Shown: positions 53,801-64,000, numbered from the stretch's first letter. The stretch: 64,000 bases of DNA from Platynereis dumerilii (GCA_026936325.1 JAPTHN010000024.1:620001-684000); one strand, 5' to 3'. Notes: generated from the letters alone by a model not told the origin. Program-made: numbers and translations.

Positions 53801-56800
53801 TAAACTTGTAGGCTGAGTGAAATGTTCTTCCCAAGTATTACTATATAGAATGATATCATCTATGTATACTTGAACACCTTCGAGGTCTCGAAGAACTAGA
53901 TTCATCAAACGTTGAAATGTTGCTGAAGCATTTTTCATTCCAAAAGGCATAACACAATATTGCCAGAGACCATCTGGTGTTACAAAAGCAGACAGCTGTT
54001 TTGCTCTTTTTGACAGTGGAACTTGCCAGTAACCCTTCATGAGATCAAATTTACTGACAATTTTTGCTTGGCCAATCCGATCAATGCAGCCATCAATCCT
54101 TGGAATTGGGAAGATATCGGCAACAGTAACGGCATTTACTTTTCTAAAATCCGTTACAAATCGAGAGGTTCCATCGGATTTCGGGTTGATAATACATGGG
54201 GAACTCCGCGCACTGGAACTTGGTTCAATTAATTGATGCTTCAGCATGTACTGTACCTCTTTTTTAATCTTTTCTAGCTTGAGGGGCCCCACTCAATCAG
54301 GAGGTTGTTTGATTGGTCTTGAATTACCAACATCAACGTCATGACGTAATACATTTGTTCTGCTGGGAGCGTCAGGAAAAATGTCTTCAAATTCTTTAAA
54401 TAATGCTTTCATTTGTAATATTTTCGATATAGCCCAATAAGGTGCTGCAGAGGCGTAAACACACATTTGTAATATTTGTTCCGGAGAAAGATAAGCACAT
54501 TTGCTATTCAAATCTAGAAGAATCTTGGAATTATCTAAACGTGTTCCAGTTGCAACCGTGGGCAGTGTGAACGAATTGTCGTCTGATTTTGCAAATAATT
54601 GAATTTCAGGATTTATTTCATACTTGCAGTTCTCAACAACCATCACAGGAAGTAGTCCAGTCTATATATGGTTTGACCCCCAAAAAATTGCTATAAAAGA
54701 TTTTTCAATGGATTTTGTTAGGTTTAGGTGTCCTTTTTGACATACTAAAAGTTTACCAAAATCGGACAATCGGAAATGTGTTTTTTTTCAAGATGGCGTC
54801 CAAGATGGCCGACGAAACCTTCAAATGGCGATAACTCAGCAACTATCCTCTCAAATTTGATGATCTTTGCATCTAGACCTAGGTTTTTGGGGGCAAGGAA
54901 CACATTGAGAGCATCAAAAATGGTATTTGATCATTATTTAACATTCATATCCCCAGTATGCTGCACTATATTGTCGTCAACAGTCCCAATGGTTCGATAA
55001 GGCCAACTGTTCACTTAGATTTGAAATGTTTGTGTCAATTGCAAATTAAAAGGAACTGAACTACTTCAGAAGTCTTTCAATTAAATAGGCAAATAATTGA
55101 ATGCATCACTATTCAATGTAGTTTATGTCAATTAACCATAAACCATCACTAACTATGCAAACATTTTTGTCCATAGAGTCGTCCTGTTTAGTTGTCTGTG
55201 CCATCATCTCTGTCACCATCATTCTCTTGCATTTTTTAGATTTTCACAGTTTTCAGTTCAGCATTTCACACATTGCTGCTGCACCAGAAAGTTCACAATA
55301 CCATGTCTGGCAACTTCACAAACATTTTTCAAACGATCCTTGAAAGTAGAAACATAATCCAGAAGGTTCAGTGGGTGATGACCTTCGAGTCACTTTTCTT
55401 TCAGTATCTTCAGAGGTCCTCTTACGATGTGACCGAAAACAAGTTCAAAAGGACTGAATCCAAGAGAATCCTGGCTTCCTTCCCTCATGGCAAATAACAA
55501 GAGTGGTATTCCTTCATCCCAATCAAGTTCATTTTCTAAACAGTAGGTTTTCATCATGGTCTTTATGGTCTGATGAAATCGTTCCAAAGCACCCTGGGAT
55601 TCAGGATGATATGCTGAAGATTTATATTGCATTATTTGCAATTCATACATGACTTGTTGAAAAACTGAAGACATAAAGTTGGAACCCTGATCATATTGAA
55701 TAGACTTAGGCATACCAAAAAGTGTGAAGAATTTAATCAAGTGTTTCACGATTGTCCTTGCTTTGATATTTCCAAGTGGTATTGCCTCAGGAAATCTGGT
55801 GGTGAAACGCATTAGCGTAAGCAGATATTGATTTCCCAATTTAGTTTTCTTGAGAGGTCCAATGCAGTCAATAATGATATGGCTAAATGGTTCATCTACG
55901 ACAGGAATGGGAATGAGAGATGCCTTGGGAATTACTTGATTGGGTTTTCCTACCATCTGACAAACATGACAAGTCTGACAATAGTGTGATATTTCTTTCT
56001 TCATTCCAGGCCAAAAGAAATGTAAAATTCTCTTGTAAGTCTTCTTGACGCCCAAATGTCCTGACAGTGGGTGATCATGCGCAAGAGCCATAACATCCTG
56101 TCTATATTTTTCAGGAATTACGATTTGATGTACTACTTGCCAGTCCTCATCTGCAGAAGCTTCAGAAGGTTGCCATTTGCGCATTAACACACCAGAGTGT
56201 AAATAATAACCATGTGACATTGATTTGATCTCCTCCACCGAATAGGCCTCCTCACAAAGTTTAGATAATTGTTTGTCAATCTCCTGAGCTTGAACAATAC
56301 CTGATTTGCACATCGATTGGACAGATTTGTCAGTGACTTCAGTATGCAAAGTTGAAAGATCAGAAAAGAAAATGTCAGATAGAACGACTTCTTCCTGAGT
56401 TCGATTTTGCAGTGATTCAGACTTTATCATGGATCTCATGACAGCACAGACTGGAAATAGATCTTCACAATCTTCCATTGCAGAATTGTAGTCAGGGAGT
56501 GGATTCGCAATAACAAGGGGTTCTTGTTGCATCTTAGCGCCTAAAACGTTGTTTCCCAAATGGAGCGAGATATCCTGGATTGGAAGGTCCTTCATTACAC
56601 CAACCGTTAAATAACCAGTATAGAGGGTTGACTCCAGAAAAATCCGATGTAAAGGCATAGCCACCAACAACGCCAATGGAAGTGGTCAGACCAAGGGGTG
56701 TACTGTCATCAGTTGGAACTATTCCATCTCTCAGTAGAGACTGGAAAGCGCCAGAGTCCCTCCAGATGTTGATGGGGTATAAATTTGATTTACAACAATC

Positions 56801-59800
56801 AGCTGAGCCCTTGGTGAAGAAAGCGTGTATGCTGTCCTTAAATAAGCTTGAGTCAGTTTCTTTTAAGACGTTTGAGGATATAGGCGAACTGACAGAGAGA
56901 GCCACAGGTTGGGAAGATACGATGTCATTTTCTTCCTGTAATTTGAAGCATTCAGAAACCAAGTGACAGACGAAATACTGACTATGTCTGCATTGGTGTA
57001 TCCTTGGATGACTTGCTCATTTATATCAAAAGGTTTACCCCAAAGTTCTTTTGGGTTCTTGTTGATGAAGATGTTCTTTTCACACTGAGGGAGTCTGGCT
57101 TCTCATGGAGCATTCTCTGGATATCACCTTGTTTGTTTGAATGTTGTGTATATGTTTGGTACAACCTTGGGGTCTTATTATTACGTTGAATAAACCATTC
57201 GAATTACAGTCTGTTGTTGATCTTTTGTTGGACTAGACTAATGGTCTCAGAACCTTTTAATCTATGGTCAACTTGCCAATATACAGAGCAAGAACCATTA
57301 CAATGGAGCTCGATGCTCCCAACTTGATAGATAGATAGACCACTTGGCCACCCAGCTTGATAGAAAGGGGTTCCATTGTGGGAGTTCAGTGCAGCCGAAT
57401 TATCTAAGTGTTGTTTTTGTTTGCTGTTGGAACCTTTTTAAAAATTGAATAATGAATCTTTTTGGGCTCCTTATCTATACCAGCTTATGTAACCCTCAAA
57501 GGTTCCTTATTAAACCTTTTTGTTAAGAGTGTAGGTTGAAATCATTTTCTGCATTTGATGCTCCTGAGCAAGTATCATACTATTAATTCCCGGACCCCTT
57601 ACACTACTCCAACCAAACTACTGATTGCCCCTGTCTACAAGTGGACTGCTCTTGCATTGCCACAGATCAGAACATATGCTGTCTTGTGTTGCCACCTAGT
57701 GATTTGTGTGCTGTTCCGCGAGCTCCAGCAAGCGTCCACATCATTTCGATCAGAGGAACACACACAATTTGTCTGGAAGACACCGGGGCTGTTTCTGAGT
57801 GTGCTGATGGCCTTGTCTACTTCCTTAGAGAATGTGATTGTCGAGTCTGACTCTGGTATACATCAATGTTGAATAGAAATTTTGTAAATGCACAATGAAA
57901 TTGGAACTATTTCTTGGGACAGCAATGATGTAGCATACAAAATCAACTTTAGTGCCAGGTGGCAGCAGCATGCAGTTCTCACTTTCAACAGACTATGATT
58001 GCCCAGTTATGAAAACTTGCAAGTAGCGTTTCTGTATTCTCTACAATGTCCTTAGCCGGGTTTGATGATCAAATTACAGTCACTGAAATTGACATGATGT
58101 CTTCCCATAATCTAACCATATAGGCCATTACAAAACGCCCTTTATTTCCCCCTTCCCTCACATGCATGGTTTGAAAAGTCTTATGCTAGTCTAACAACAA
58201 TTTTAACTTTATAATATGCAATCGAACATGAGTATTACACATGCTTTAGGTTCACCAAGGGTAAAGTGAGGGACAGACAGAATGGCTCAATATGCCATTC
58301 TGTCAAAAGTTGTGCAGACAAATTTAAAGATTTTAGAGGTTGAGGATTGTGAAATTTGGAAAAGGGGAATTGTACCACCCTCCCCCCAAAAAAAAACTGC
58401 GGAGATTGTTGAACTCAGGGTTTGAGTAAACATAGATAGATAGATAGAAATAGAAATATATAATTGTAGATAGAAGATTAATTATGTACCTTACCTCTGT
58501 CAACCTCCTCTTCATTGTATGAGACTGTACTCCTGCATTCTGTGTAGTCCATACATTCATTCCATAAACCTCTTGTATTGTAATTTTTGTCTTCGTCATA
58601 ATTGTTGACCCATCCTGGGAGAGCTACGGCCAGAACCTGTGCAAGGGTCGTAACGAAGCCACACGCTGCTGCCAGCTGGAGGCGGATCGGAGAGATTTTT
58701 GTCTTCGAACTGAAGAAAACAAGGTAAAATGGAAATATTTTACAGCCATACTTTTCAACTTAATAAAATATGAACTTGGCTCCAAGTTCAAACTTCTTTC
58801 AGTTGCCACCAGTTCCAAATAATTTTCAGCAATTTGATGACTAAAACCACAGGCATTGCTGTTGATGTACAATTCTTATCGGGAGTTTCTGGAAAGGCTT
58901 GCACGGGTAACTCAGGTGACACACGTTTGTTTCTGAATATGCACGAGGGTAGTCCGGAACCAGAAGAGGTCGGAAGAGCTTCGCTCGATCAGGAACCATA
59001 TTGTCAGGTGGTACAAATACTGATGACTCTGGTACTCCCAAATATTGAAGAGCAGCCGGTAATGCTACACTCTATGATTGACGTTGGCACCTCCCGGAAA
59101 CATGATGGTCAAGTCGGGCGTGTTCGGAAACAAATCATCATTAGGCCTACTCGTATCACACAAGTTGCTATATTGCAACCTTTCTGAAAACACCCGAAGA
59201 GAACCATGCATCCCAAATGTGAGTGGCTTGATGTGGCACTGCTGTGCTGTATGTCTGTAAATAGCTCCCCAACACCTTGACCCTTGGCTAGAGGTGGCAA
59301 TCTTTAGCTGAATCGTCTAAGGTGTTTGGATGTTACCAGACCACATGACAGAAGATTAGCAGACATAAAATGTACTTATGCTACTATTCAGTCTAAACTC
59401 TCATTTGATTTAAATATTTATGAAACATATTAGAAAATAGATATGCTGTGACGCACAATACTTTAAAAGTGAAGTGTTGTCTCAGCAAATTTCTTAAGAC
59501 GTTTATTCAAAATTTGCCCATGTGTGCCAATATTTGATCTTTGCAATATTTATGCATTTTAAATAGAAACAAAAATTAATATTTTTTGAAAGGATGAAAT
59601 GAAGATCGTTAATGTTGTTTGGCCAATTGTATTCCATGACTTTTAAGGGGCACTAAGTCTTTTGAGGGAAATCTTAAAGTTATTATTCCAAGAGACAATT
59701 ACAAGTTATTGTGCATCAAAAGAGGGATAATATATAAGTTATTTTCCCTTCAATGGCCAGTTCTGTCCCTCTATAAAGATGTTATTTCCCTGGGCATGTT

Positions 59801-59911
59801 TGGTGTTATTGAGGTGAATACATGGTTCGATTTATATATATATTGGAAATCAGTGAGACAGAACTAACATAATTATTCAAATGTTGAAAAAAAAGTGAAT
59901 ACTTACGCCAT
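47848..59911 (-). CDS. PMP22/claudin-like four-TM protein, 5 exons
   Basis: Minus-strand exons: 59911-59907 (ATGGC only), 58709-58495, 49521-49378, 48720-48542 and 48063-47848, joining in frame to 252 codons with good GT-AG borders. The start MASKTK is read across the 5-nt first coding exon, supported by phase and a GTAAGT donor. TM1 is about residues 9-31. It is followed by a first extracellular loop with the claudin-type GLWNECMDYTEC signature (W..C....C). TM2 (WLALWFSQLFGLLLLIFATIL), TM3 (GFIILNGLTILLVNLV) and TM4 (FVLAILAVVGSWISAICGCC) follow. The charged cytoplasmic tail (KKLGRELEQKQRQREIQQDE, then Asn/Gln/Tyr-rich, ending RRFNY) is long for the family. Expected at the plasma membrane or junctions. 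The ~9-kb intron 2 is packed with mobile elements. It cannot be assigned to a named claudin. Confidence 0.85.
48137..48428. mobile_element. MITE related to the 16.5-kb element
   Basis: AGGGGCTGACCAGAAGACACT at the left and the inverse (ending AATCTGCCCCT) at the right share the terminal motif of 16500-17730. Its inside is T-rich. It lies in intron 4 of the tetraspan gene. TSD unclear. Confidence 0.65.
48815..49060 (+). repeat. Interspersed repeat, copy 1
   Basis: GGCACTGCTGTGCTGTGTGTC, CACCTTGGCCCTTGGCTAGAGG and TGGATGTTACCAGA also occur at 59219-59345. A SINE-like CTGACGTTAAACGGAGG end follows. Family not recognised. Confidence 0.6.
50106..50384. repeat. Five copies of a 19-nt palindromic motif
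   Basis: GATCATGTTCGCAATGATC and close variants lie at 50106, 50136, 50174, 50336 and 50366. The third copy reads GACCATGTTCGCAATGGTC, changed on both arms so that pairing is kept. On the plus strand part of the stretch reads as DHVRND repeats in the 61-codon frame 50225-50410. A related but motif-less piece follows at about 50640-50720. Nature unknown. Confidence 0.7.
50985..51385 (-). pseudogene. Second copy of exon-like block B, low-coordinate piece
   Basis: The minus strand repeats the GKRKRVSVEGFVNRI-like sequence of the 43.3-kb block. It is separated from its other half (56967-57110) by a Ty3/Gypsy fossil and split at 51040-51302 by a LINE fragment. Identity to the 43.3-kb copy is high (CACGTTTGCGTTTTCC-G-GAGTACTC). 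Confidence 0.55.
51040..51302 (+). mobile_element. 5'-truncated LINE fragment with 15-bp TSD
   Basis: TCGATGGGACTGTCC is duplicated at 51025-51039 and 51303-51317. The insert contains two ~65-bp tandem units (AACTAAGTAGCAGTCTAACAG and ATCACTAAGTAGCAATCAAAC) and ends GGTGCTGATGAGATGTAAAAC plus (ACTC)n. The intact site is seen in the paralogue near 43405. Confidence 0.88.
51386..51575 (-). repeat. LTR of the Gmr1-like fossil
   Basis: 190 bp starting TGTTAGTAACG and ending CATAACA on the minus strand, preceded by a polypurine tract (AAAAGAGGGGCA). The ends TGTTA and TAACA are inverted. Confidence 0.75.
52076..53570. mobile_element. Chapaev-like DNA transposon, 1.5 kb, long TIRs
   Basis: It starts CACAGTGTCCCTTAA and ends TTAAGGGACACTGTG, with similarity between the two ends continuing about 330 bp inward. 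It is flanked by TGGA at 52072-52075 and 53571-53574. CAC termini with a 4-bp duplication fit the Chapaev branch of the CMC superfamily (inference). No transposase in the ~0.8-kb centre. Inserted into the Ty3/Gypsy fossil, so younger than it. Confidence 0.8.
54424..54463 (+). mobile_element. 40-bp LINE tail insertion with 14-bp TSD
   Basis: The 40 bp match the last bases of the LINE at 36045-38197 (CGATATAGCCCAATAAGGTG, then CTGCAGAGGCGTAAAC). CATTTGTAATATTT flanks it at 54410-54423 and 54464-54477. An extreme 5' truncation, inserted into the Ty3/Gypsy fossil. Confidence 0.88.
56967..57110 (-). pseudogene. Second copy of exon-like block B, high-coordinate piece
   Basis: Minus-strand CEKNIFINKNPKELWGKPFD, then INEQVIQGYTNADIVSISSV, matching the 43.3-kb copy. 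It stops where the Ty3/Gypsy fossil begins. The uninterrupted arrangement at 43490 defines the insertion point. Confidence 0.55.
57111..58494. other. Tetraspan intron 2, remainder
   Basis: A stretch near 57140-57240 with GAATAAACC and TTGTTGGACTAG resembles an LTR-type end, but no partner was found. A GATA run lies near 58434-58450. The open frames at 57555-57872 show no recognisable family. No host exon before 58495. Confidence 0.4.
58710..59906. other. Tetraspan intron 1
   Basis: Contains a second copy of the interspersed repeat of 48815-49060 at 59219-59345. A patch at 58850-59190 has overlapping open frames on both strands but no recognised protein. The rest is AT-rich. Confidence 0.5.
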
Positions 59912-61945
59912 TGTTCAGTGTTTATATGTTAACTATTTTATCTATCCAATTGTTCTAATGCAAATTCCATTGTAAAGCTGTTTCCCATTCATCTGGTCGG
60001 ACAACCTCAAATGCCCAACACTTCATCAGCAATGAGGATAATCAGTTAATGTGTAAGAAATCAGTGAACCATTAAGTCAGGATTTATTTGAACCAGGAAA
60101 AGTTTTTTTTAGATTTTATTTGTATTTGGGTTGTTTTTTCTCACCTTGGATGTGTGTTTAAGTGATTTTAGGACGCATCTGAGTGTGAGGGGGTTTTGTG
60201 TGTTTTGTTTTTTTTTCTTTACTTAATTTTGGAAATTATGAAATGTCATCAGTGCAATATGACTGACATGTGTTCCATGATCCATATCTCTTCTTTTTTT
60301 TCTTCTTTTTTTCTTCTTTTTTTTCTTCTGATCTTTTAGGTTAGTTCATGTTGTCCACTATATAATTTACGGAAAGCTTCTGAGCTTGCATTTATAAGGG
60401 AGCAACCATAGATTATGGGAGGGAGGACATGAAATTTCCTCGATGGGAAATTATTTATTTTGTCTGAACGGGATTGCCTCTAAATAGCCCGCACCGGTGC
60501 TGATGGGGCGTAAACACAAACACACTCACTCACTTGTCTGAACGGTTACTTTAGTCTCAAGACTCGCCTAGAAAGGATTGTTTTGTTTTACCAGAACTGA
60601 GAAAGAAATTATTTATTTTTTTAAAAACTCCCAAGCCCCCCCCCCCCCGCTTAGTAATCTAAAGAAGGCCCCCAAAGACTGAGAAGGACAAGAAATGATG
60701 CACACGTATGGCAATTCTGACTATGTGATATGTAATTTTTTCAATTTCTCACATGATTTTGTCGTTTAATGTTTGAGCTTAATTTAATATATTTCCTGAC
60801 AGTGATGGTATTTAATTAACCAGTGGATGTTTGTTTTACACTTATTATTTCCTCCGATAAACGTGATAACATTTTCATTTTGTTAACCAGATAACCGTTA
60901 TTGAAAAGCCGGAACAGGTGACTGTCTCTGACACTGTTTTTTTAATTGGTCAATAAATGCTAACTGAAAAGTTTTGTGCAATTTAATTTTTTTCTGTAAT
61001 ATTTGGCTTATGCCATGCAGGAATCCATTTCCATAATCTTGATGAGGATTGAGGAGTGACCGGTGCATTAACAATGCATTGACTAAGTTTATTTTAGTGT
61101 TTTCTTTTTTCAAGGTTTTGTGAATTTTGTAGATATTTTTAAAATTAAAGTAAGCCTTTCTGCAAATTTTCTTGACTGGTTTGTTTATAGTGGCATTGTC
61201 ATCTCCTGTTTAAGATTGCATACTATAAATATGAAAGTCACTAACATGATGACATTATTTTCATCTCAGTTGTGGCACACTTCTCAATTTTTATGCAGCA
61301 TTATTTTAATCATTGAGGAGTTTCGTTTGGAAGAAAGTAGAAGTTCATTCTCGACTAAGTTGCATTAACTTTACTGAATGACCAATTCCAGATCTTCTTT
61401 GATTTGAAGATTTTAGTCAAACATGAAGTGGTCCAATTGAGACGCCGGTCCAATCTCAGCGACTCACGAAATGATGGTTTTTGTCCATGATAAACAAAAT
61501 ATTTAGCCTTCAATCATTATTATGATTTCACATTGATTTAAAAAAATATTATTTCTTATCAACACATTTGGATTTAGCAATTTTTTACGTTATAATAGAA
61601 AATGTATGCAATTGTGCAATATAAATAGCAGTGTGCATAAAAACAATGCCGTTAAACAGTCACTGTACATTTGAATTTTTTATGTGGTGATATAAATTCA
61701 GAAGAATGCACACAAATCCTCACCATATGTACAGCCATAAGTTATTACAAAGGAAATCAATTTTATCAATTGTACAAATTCAAAAAGTATCGGGTCTTTT
61801 ATCATAGGTTCTTCAAACAATTTATTTTTCCTCTTCTGAATCTATCAATTCAGTTTGGGTATTCGGGCAGCTTTTGCAAAGCAAGAAATGAGTTTCACTT
61901 TTTTGGCAAATCAGCAAAATGACACACCGTGCCATTAATAAAGAG
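59912..61945. other. DNA between the two tetraspan genes
   Basis: The promoter region of the 47.8-59.9-kb gene and the 3' side of the next. TTCTTTTTT-type pyrimidine repeats at about 60285-60330. A LINE tail fragment (GCCTCTAAATAGCCCGCACC, GGTGCTGATGGGGCGTAAAC, (ACTC)n) at about 60470-60536. A minus-strand AATAAA at 61821-61826 is a likely polyadenylation signal of the 61.9-63.1-kb gene. Confidence 0.6.
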
Positions 61946-63126
61946 TTAGTTCTGGTACTTGTCTGGATTCCTAGGTGGCACTTGGTGAATGAAAGCTACT
62001 AGTGCTGCCACCCAGCATAGACAAGTGGAGGTGATGGCAAGATAATAACAATATCCAAACTTCACCCAAAGAAGTTGAAAGCCTGCATTCGCTTCCACAA
62101 TGACTCCCATTGAAATGAAATATCCTGCAAAAGAAAGAAAATGGACAATAAAGAGAAGTTAATGAGACAAAAGGAAAATAATAAACTTATTTATCCTCCT
62201 TTGTCTGGAGGGGTACTTCCAAAAGGTCGCAAAACGTGTTTCGACACATATGCTACGCTGGAAATTCAGTGATTTTTCTCAATAATATGACCCTTCTCTT
62301 GGAGTTTTTTTGCTTCCATAATGGTAATTGTACAGTTTCCCATTCACAAACTCACATATTTTAGCAAACCCAGATGTTGCGATTAAAAACAATTAATCAT
62401 CATTGAATATTAGGGACCAACTCCGGTGGATCAAAACGAATTTTCTGACAAAACACTAGGAATTTTTGAGTGAAGAAGGAGGACTACTGAGCAGAGCATA
62501 GCTGCATACTTGAACACAGTGAGTGTCCTCCCCCTCCCCCAATAGCCCGCTTGGTTACTTACCTCCAAAAAGTGCAAGTGTAATAATTCCAATTCGGCAG
62601 AACCTGACGGTTTTTGGAATTTTTGAACAGACTGCGATGATATTTAACACCAGGGTGATGAGACAGCAGGTGACACCTAGAGCTTGTGTTACTAACACTG
62701 TAATAAGAAAAATATAGATCTGATGACATTGCTTAGGCCTAATTATAACAAATTCACCAAAATGCCAAGATTCTGTAACCGACAGCATAAGGCATTTTCT
62801 TTGCTGGTCAGTCCCATTAGTGTGACAGATTTCTTTTGGGTTTTAGCTAAAAAGAAATCCTAGTTAGATTGTTAGAATCCTCAAAATAACTGTCTAATTA
62901 CATATAACTTACTAGTTCCATCCCTTGTGTGGGTATTGAAGACGTCAGACAGCGTTTGTATGGTAAATTTCTTTTCGCAACTTTTCCAACCTTTTGGACA
63001 GTTGAGAAATATTCCTTCGAAGTTTCTCTCACCGTAATATTTCCATCCAGGTAAGGCAAATGCTATGCTTTCTAAGAACACAGCCAAGAAGGTCAAAAGT
63101 AGGCAACCAAGCAATGTTTCAGCCAT
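61946..63126 (-). CDS. PMP22/claudin-like four-TM protein, 3 exons
   Basis: Minus-strand exons 63126-62913, 62697-62563 and 62124-61946 join in frame (both introns phase 1) to 175 codons, the size of PMP22/EMP/claudin-type tetraspans. TM1 is about residues 5-27 (LLGCLLLTFLAVFLESIAFA, then LPGW). The first loop carries GIFLNCPKGWKSC, a variant of the claudin W..C...C signature with Phe at the Trp position and a C-x6-C pair. TM2 VTQALGVTCCLITLVLNIIA, TM3 IGIITLALFGGYFISMGVIV, TM4 YYLAITSTCLCWVAALVAFI. The short tail ends PPRNPDKYQN. It is the upstream neighbour of the other tetraspan on the same strand, with 2.0 kb between them. An ancient tandem origin is plausible, but they share little sequence. 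Exact family unassigned. Confidence 0.85.
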
Positions 63127-64000
63127 GATTCTGAAAAAAAAAGAAAACCAAATGCTATAATCATAATGATAACGGAAAAAAAAATTGAAAGCAATCATAA
63201 GATGGCTATTGCAGATTGAGGGACGTCTACTTGTCTAGTTTTCTTAAAATGCCTATTTCCCAATGGGCACATCTACGTTGTTAGCAGCTTTGTAACAACG
63301 TCACCATGATGGTAAAAATTACCTAGAATTGTATGATAGAAATTATGTTGTTACAACACTGTGAAGCAGCATCACAGATAAGATGTTAGCAAGTGACGTT
63401 GTGGCTATGTTTTCATGACTTTGTGAAGCAATGTCAAAGAACGGATTAGCATGCAACATCACAAATCGCAACATTCTATTCATGTTGTGGCAACATAATT
63501 TCTACAATACATTTCTGAGGCCCGTTTTCACCAACATGGTATGAAGAGTTGAGCCAGGTCTAAGCTAAGACCTGGTCTGGCTAAGCCAATCACTCAAGCG
63601 GAGCAGGATCAAGGAACATATGCTGAGTGTAAGTCCACGCATAGTGTTTAAACAACTAAACTGCTACAAACACAATTAATCTCTGAAGTTCCAAAACAAC
63701 TCCAAATGATATGACAAGAGGAAAAGAGGGGTGGGCTTGTATATTTATAAAATAAAATGGATGCTTTTATTATACCAAAGTAGCTGCACTTGGCTGGGAA
63801 AAAAGGTCATTCAAAAGACGGCAAGCAGCTTTGAGTATTTCGCCAACACAGAATTACAGTTGTGGCGGGGGGGGGGGGGTCCGAAGCACCCTCCATTGAA
63901 GCATCATCATCAAAAACGTTGTCTAGGTTGGCAAAAAATCATCTCCCAAAATATCCATAACAATGTTTCTGTGCTGACAGCAGTAGCCTCGACTGGTTGC
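63127..64000. other. Upstream of the tetraspan gene
   Basis: Likely 5' flank. Imperfect inverted words around 63328-63360 and 63484-63516 (AGAAATTATGTTGTTACAAC against GTTGTGGCAACATAATTTCT) suggest a small foldback element. A short palindrome CCAGGTCT-AAGCTA-AGACCTGG lies near 63560. A poly-G run is at about 63867-63880. No exon recognised. Confidence 0.5.

Larger units (their letters stand above)
51386..56966 (-). mobile_element. Gmr1-like Ty3/Gypsy retrotransposon fossil
   Basis: Reading on the minus strand (high to low coordinates) the recognisable parts are: a retropepsin-like protease region (about 56.7-56.9 kb); an integrase with an HHCC zinc finger and DDE core (about 55.4-56.3 kb); a reverse transcriptase (about 53.6-54.6 kb); RNase H (about 51.7-52.07 kb); and one LTR (51386-51575). 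Integrase upstream of reverse transcriptase is the rare order of Gmr1-like Ty3/Gypsy elements, known from fishes and marine invertebrates. Only one LTR and no gag were recognised. The copy is broken, with several breaks including two later insertions (52076-53570 and 54424-54463). Moderate age. About 0.7 kb between integrase and reverse transcriptase (54.65-55.39 kb) is unexplained. It lies in the tetraspan intron 2, inside a block B paralogue. Confidence 0.88.

Noticed and set aside
57140-57240. A second LTR for the Ty3/Gypsy fossil
   Set aside because: It has an LTR-like feel (GAATAAACC then TTGTTGGACTAG) but does not match the LTR at 51386-51575 and lies outside the inferred element edge.
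57555-57872. 105-codon plus-strand frame
   Set aside because: No homology recognised, and an overlapping alternative frame of similar quality exists. Not supported as a gene.
58834-59187. 117-codon plus-strand frame in tetraspan intron 1
   Set aside because: Both strands are open here and neither product resembles a known family. Insufficient to call.

Overview
The window looks like a metazoan nuclear genome, most likely a non-vertebrate deuterostome (echinoderm or hemichordate type). The support is AT-rich DNA, long introns with GT-AG borders, abundant tRNA-derived SINEs, hAT and Harbinger-type MITEs, and a Gmr1-like Ty3/Gypsy fossil. The host proteins resemble vertebrate orthologues closely enough to name. 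The phylum is an inference. I saw no prokaryotic, organellar or RNA-gene features.

Layout. (1) 2.2-3.1 kb, minus: an intronless NTAN1 (N-terminal asparagine amidohydrolase), divergent from (2) 3.48-11.70 kb, plus: sigma-1 receptor copy A. (3) 16.02-21.82 kb, plus: sigma-1 receptor copy B, in tandem and with an identical exon-phase structure. (4) 22.3-29.7 kb: an ~82-bp minisatellite split by a 5.6-kb DNA transposon with ~400-bp terminal inverted repeats (TIRs) and an 8-bp target-site duplication (TSD). (5) 31.3-32.5 kb: a second, ~62-bp minisatellite, then tetranucleotide repeats, a head-to-head SINE pair and a ~60-bp repeat. (6) 35.5-46.7 kb, plus: an 11-exon ankyrin-repeat gene of 488 codons. 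Its intron 1 holds a 2.15-kb LINE with ORF1 only and a perfect 14-bp TSD. Its intron 7 holds minus-strand exon-like blocks of an unrecognised protein inside a triplicated unit. (7) 47.85-59.91 kb and 61.95-63.13 kb, minus: two PMP22/claudin-like four-TM genes. The ~9-kb intron 2 of the first carries a broken Gmr1-like Ty3/Gypsy element that itself contains a Chapaev-like DNA transposon and a 40-bp LINE tail.

The host genes do not form one pathway. NTAN1 acts in the N-degron pathway. Sigma-1 receptors are ER-membrane ligand-binding chaperone-like proteins. The ankyrin protein is a binding scaffold of unknown partner. The tetraspans are membrane or junction proteins. NTAN1 and sigma-1 A share a 357-bp head-to-head promoter containing CCAAT boxes. 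The sigma-1 B promoter has the same type of CCAATCAG boxes.

Much of the rest is layered mobile DNA, and several insertions can be ordered in time from nesting and target duplications. Exon borders were called by eye from splice consensus, reading-frame phase and known homologues. Family names for MITEs rest on TIR and TSD form only.
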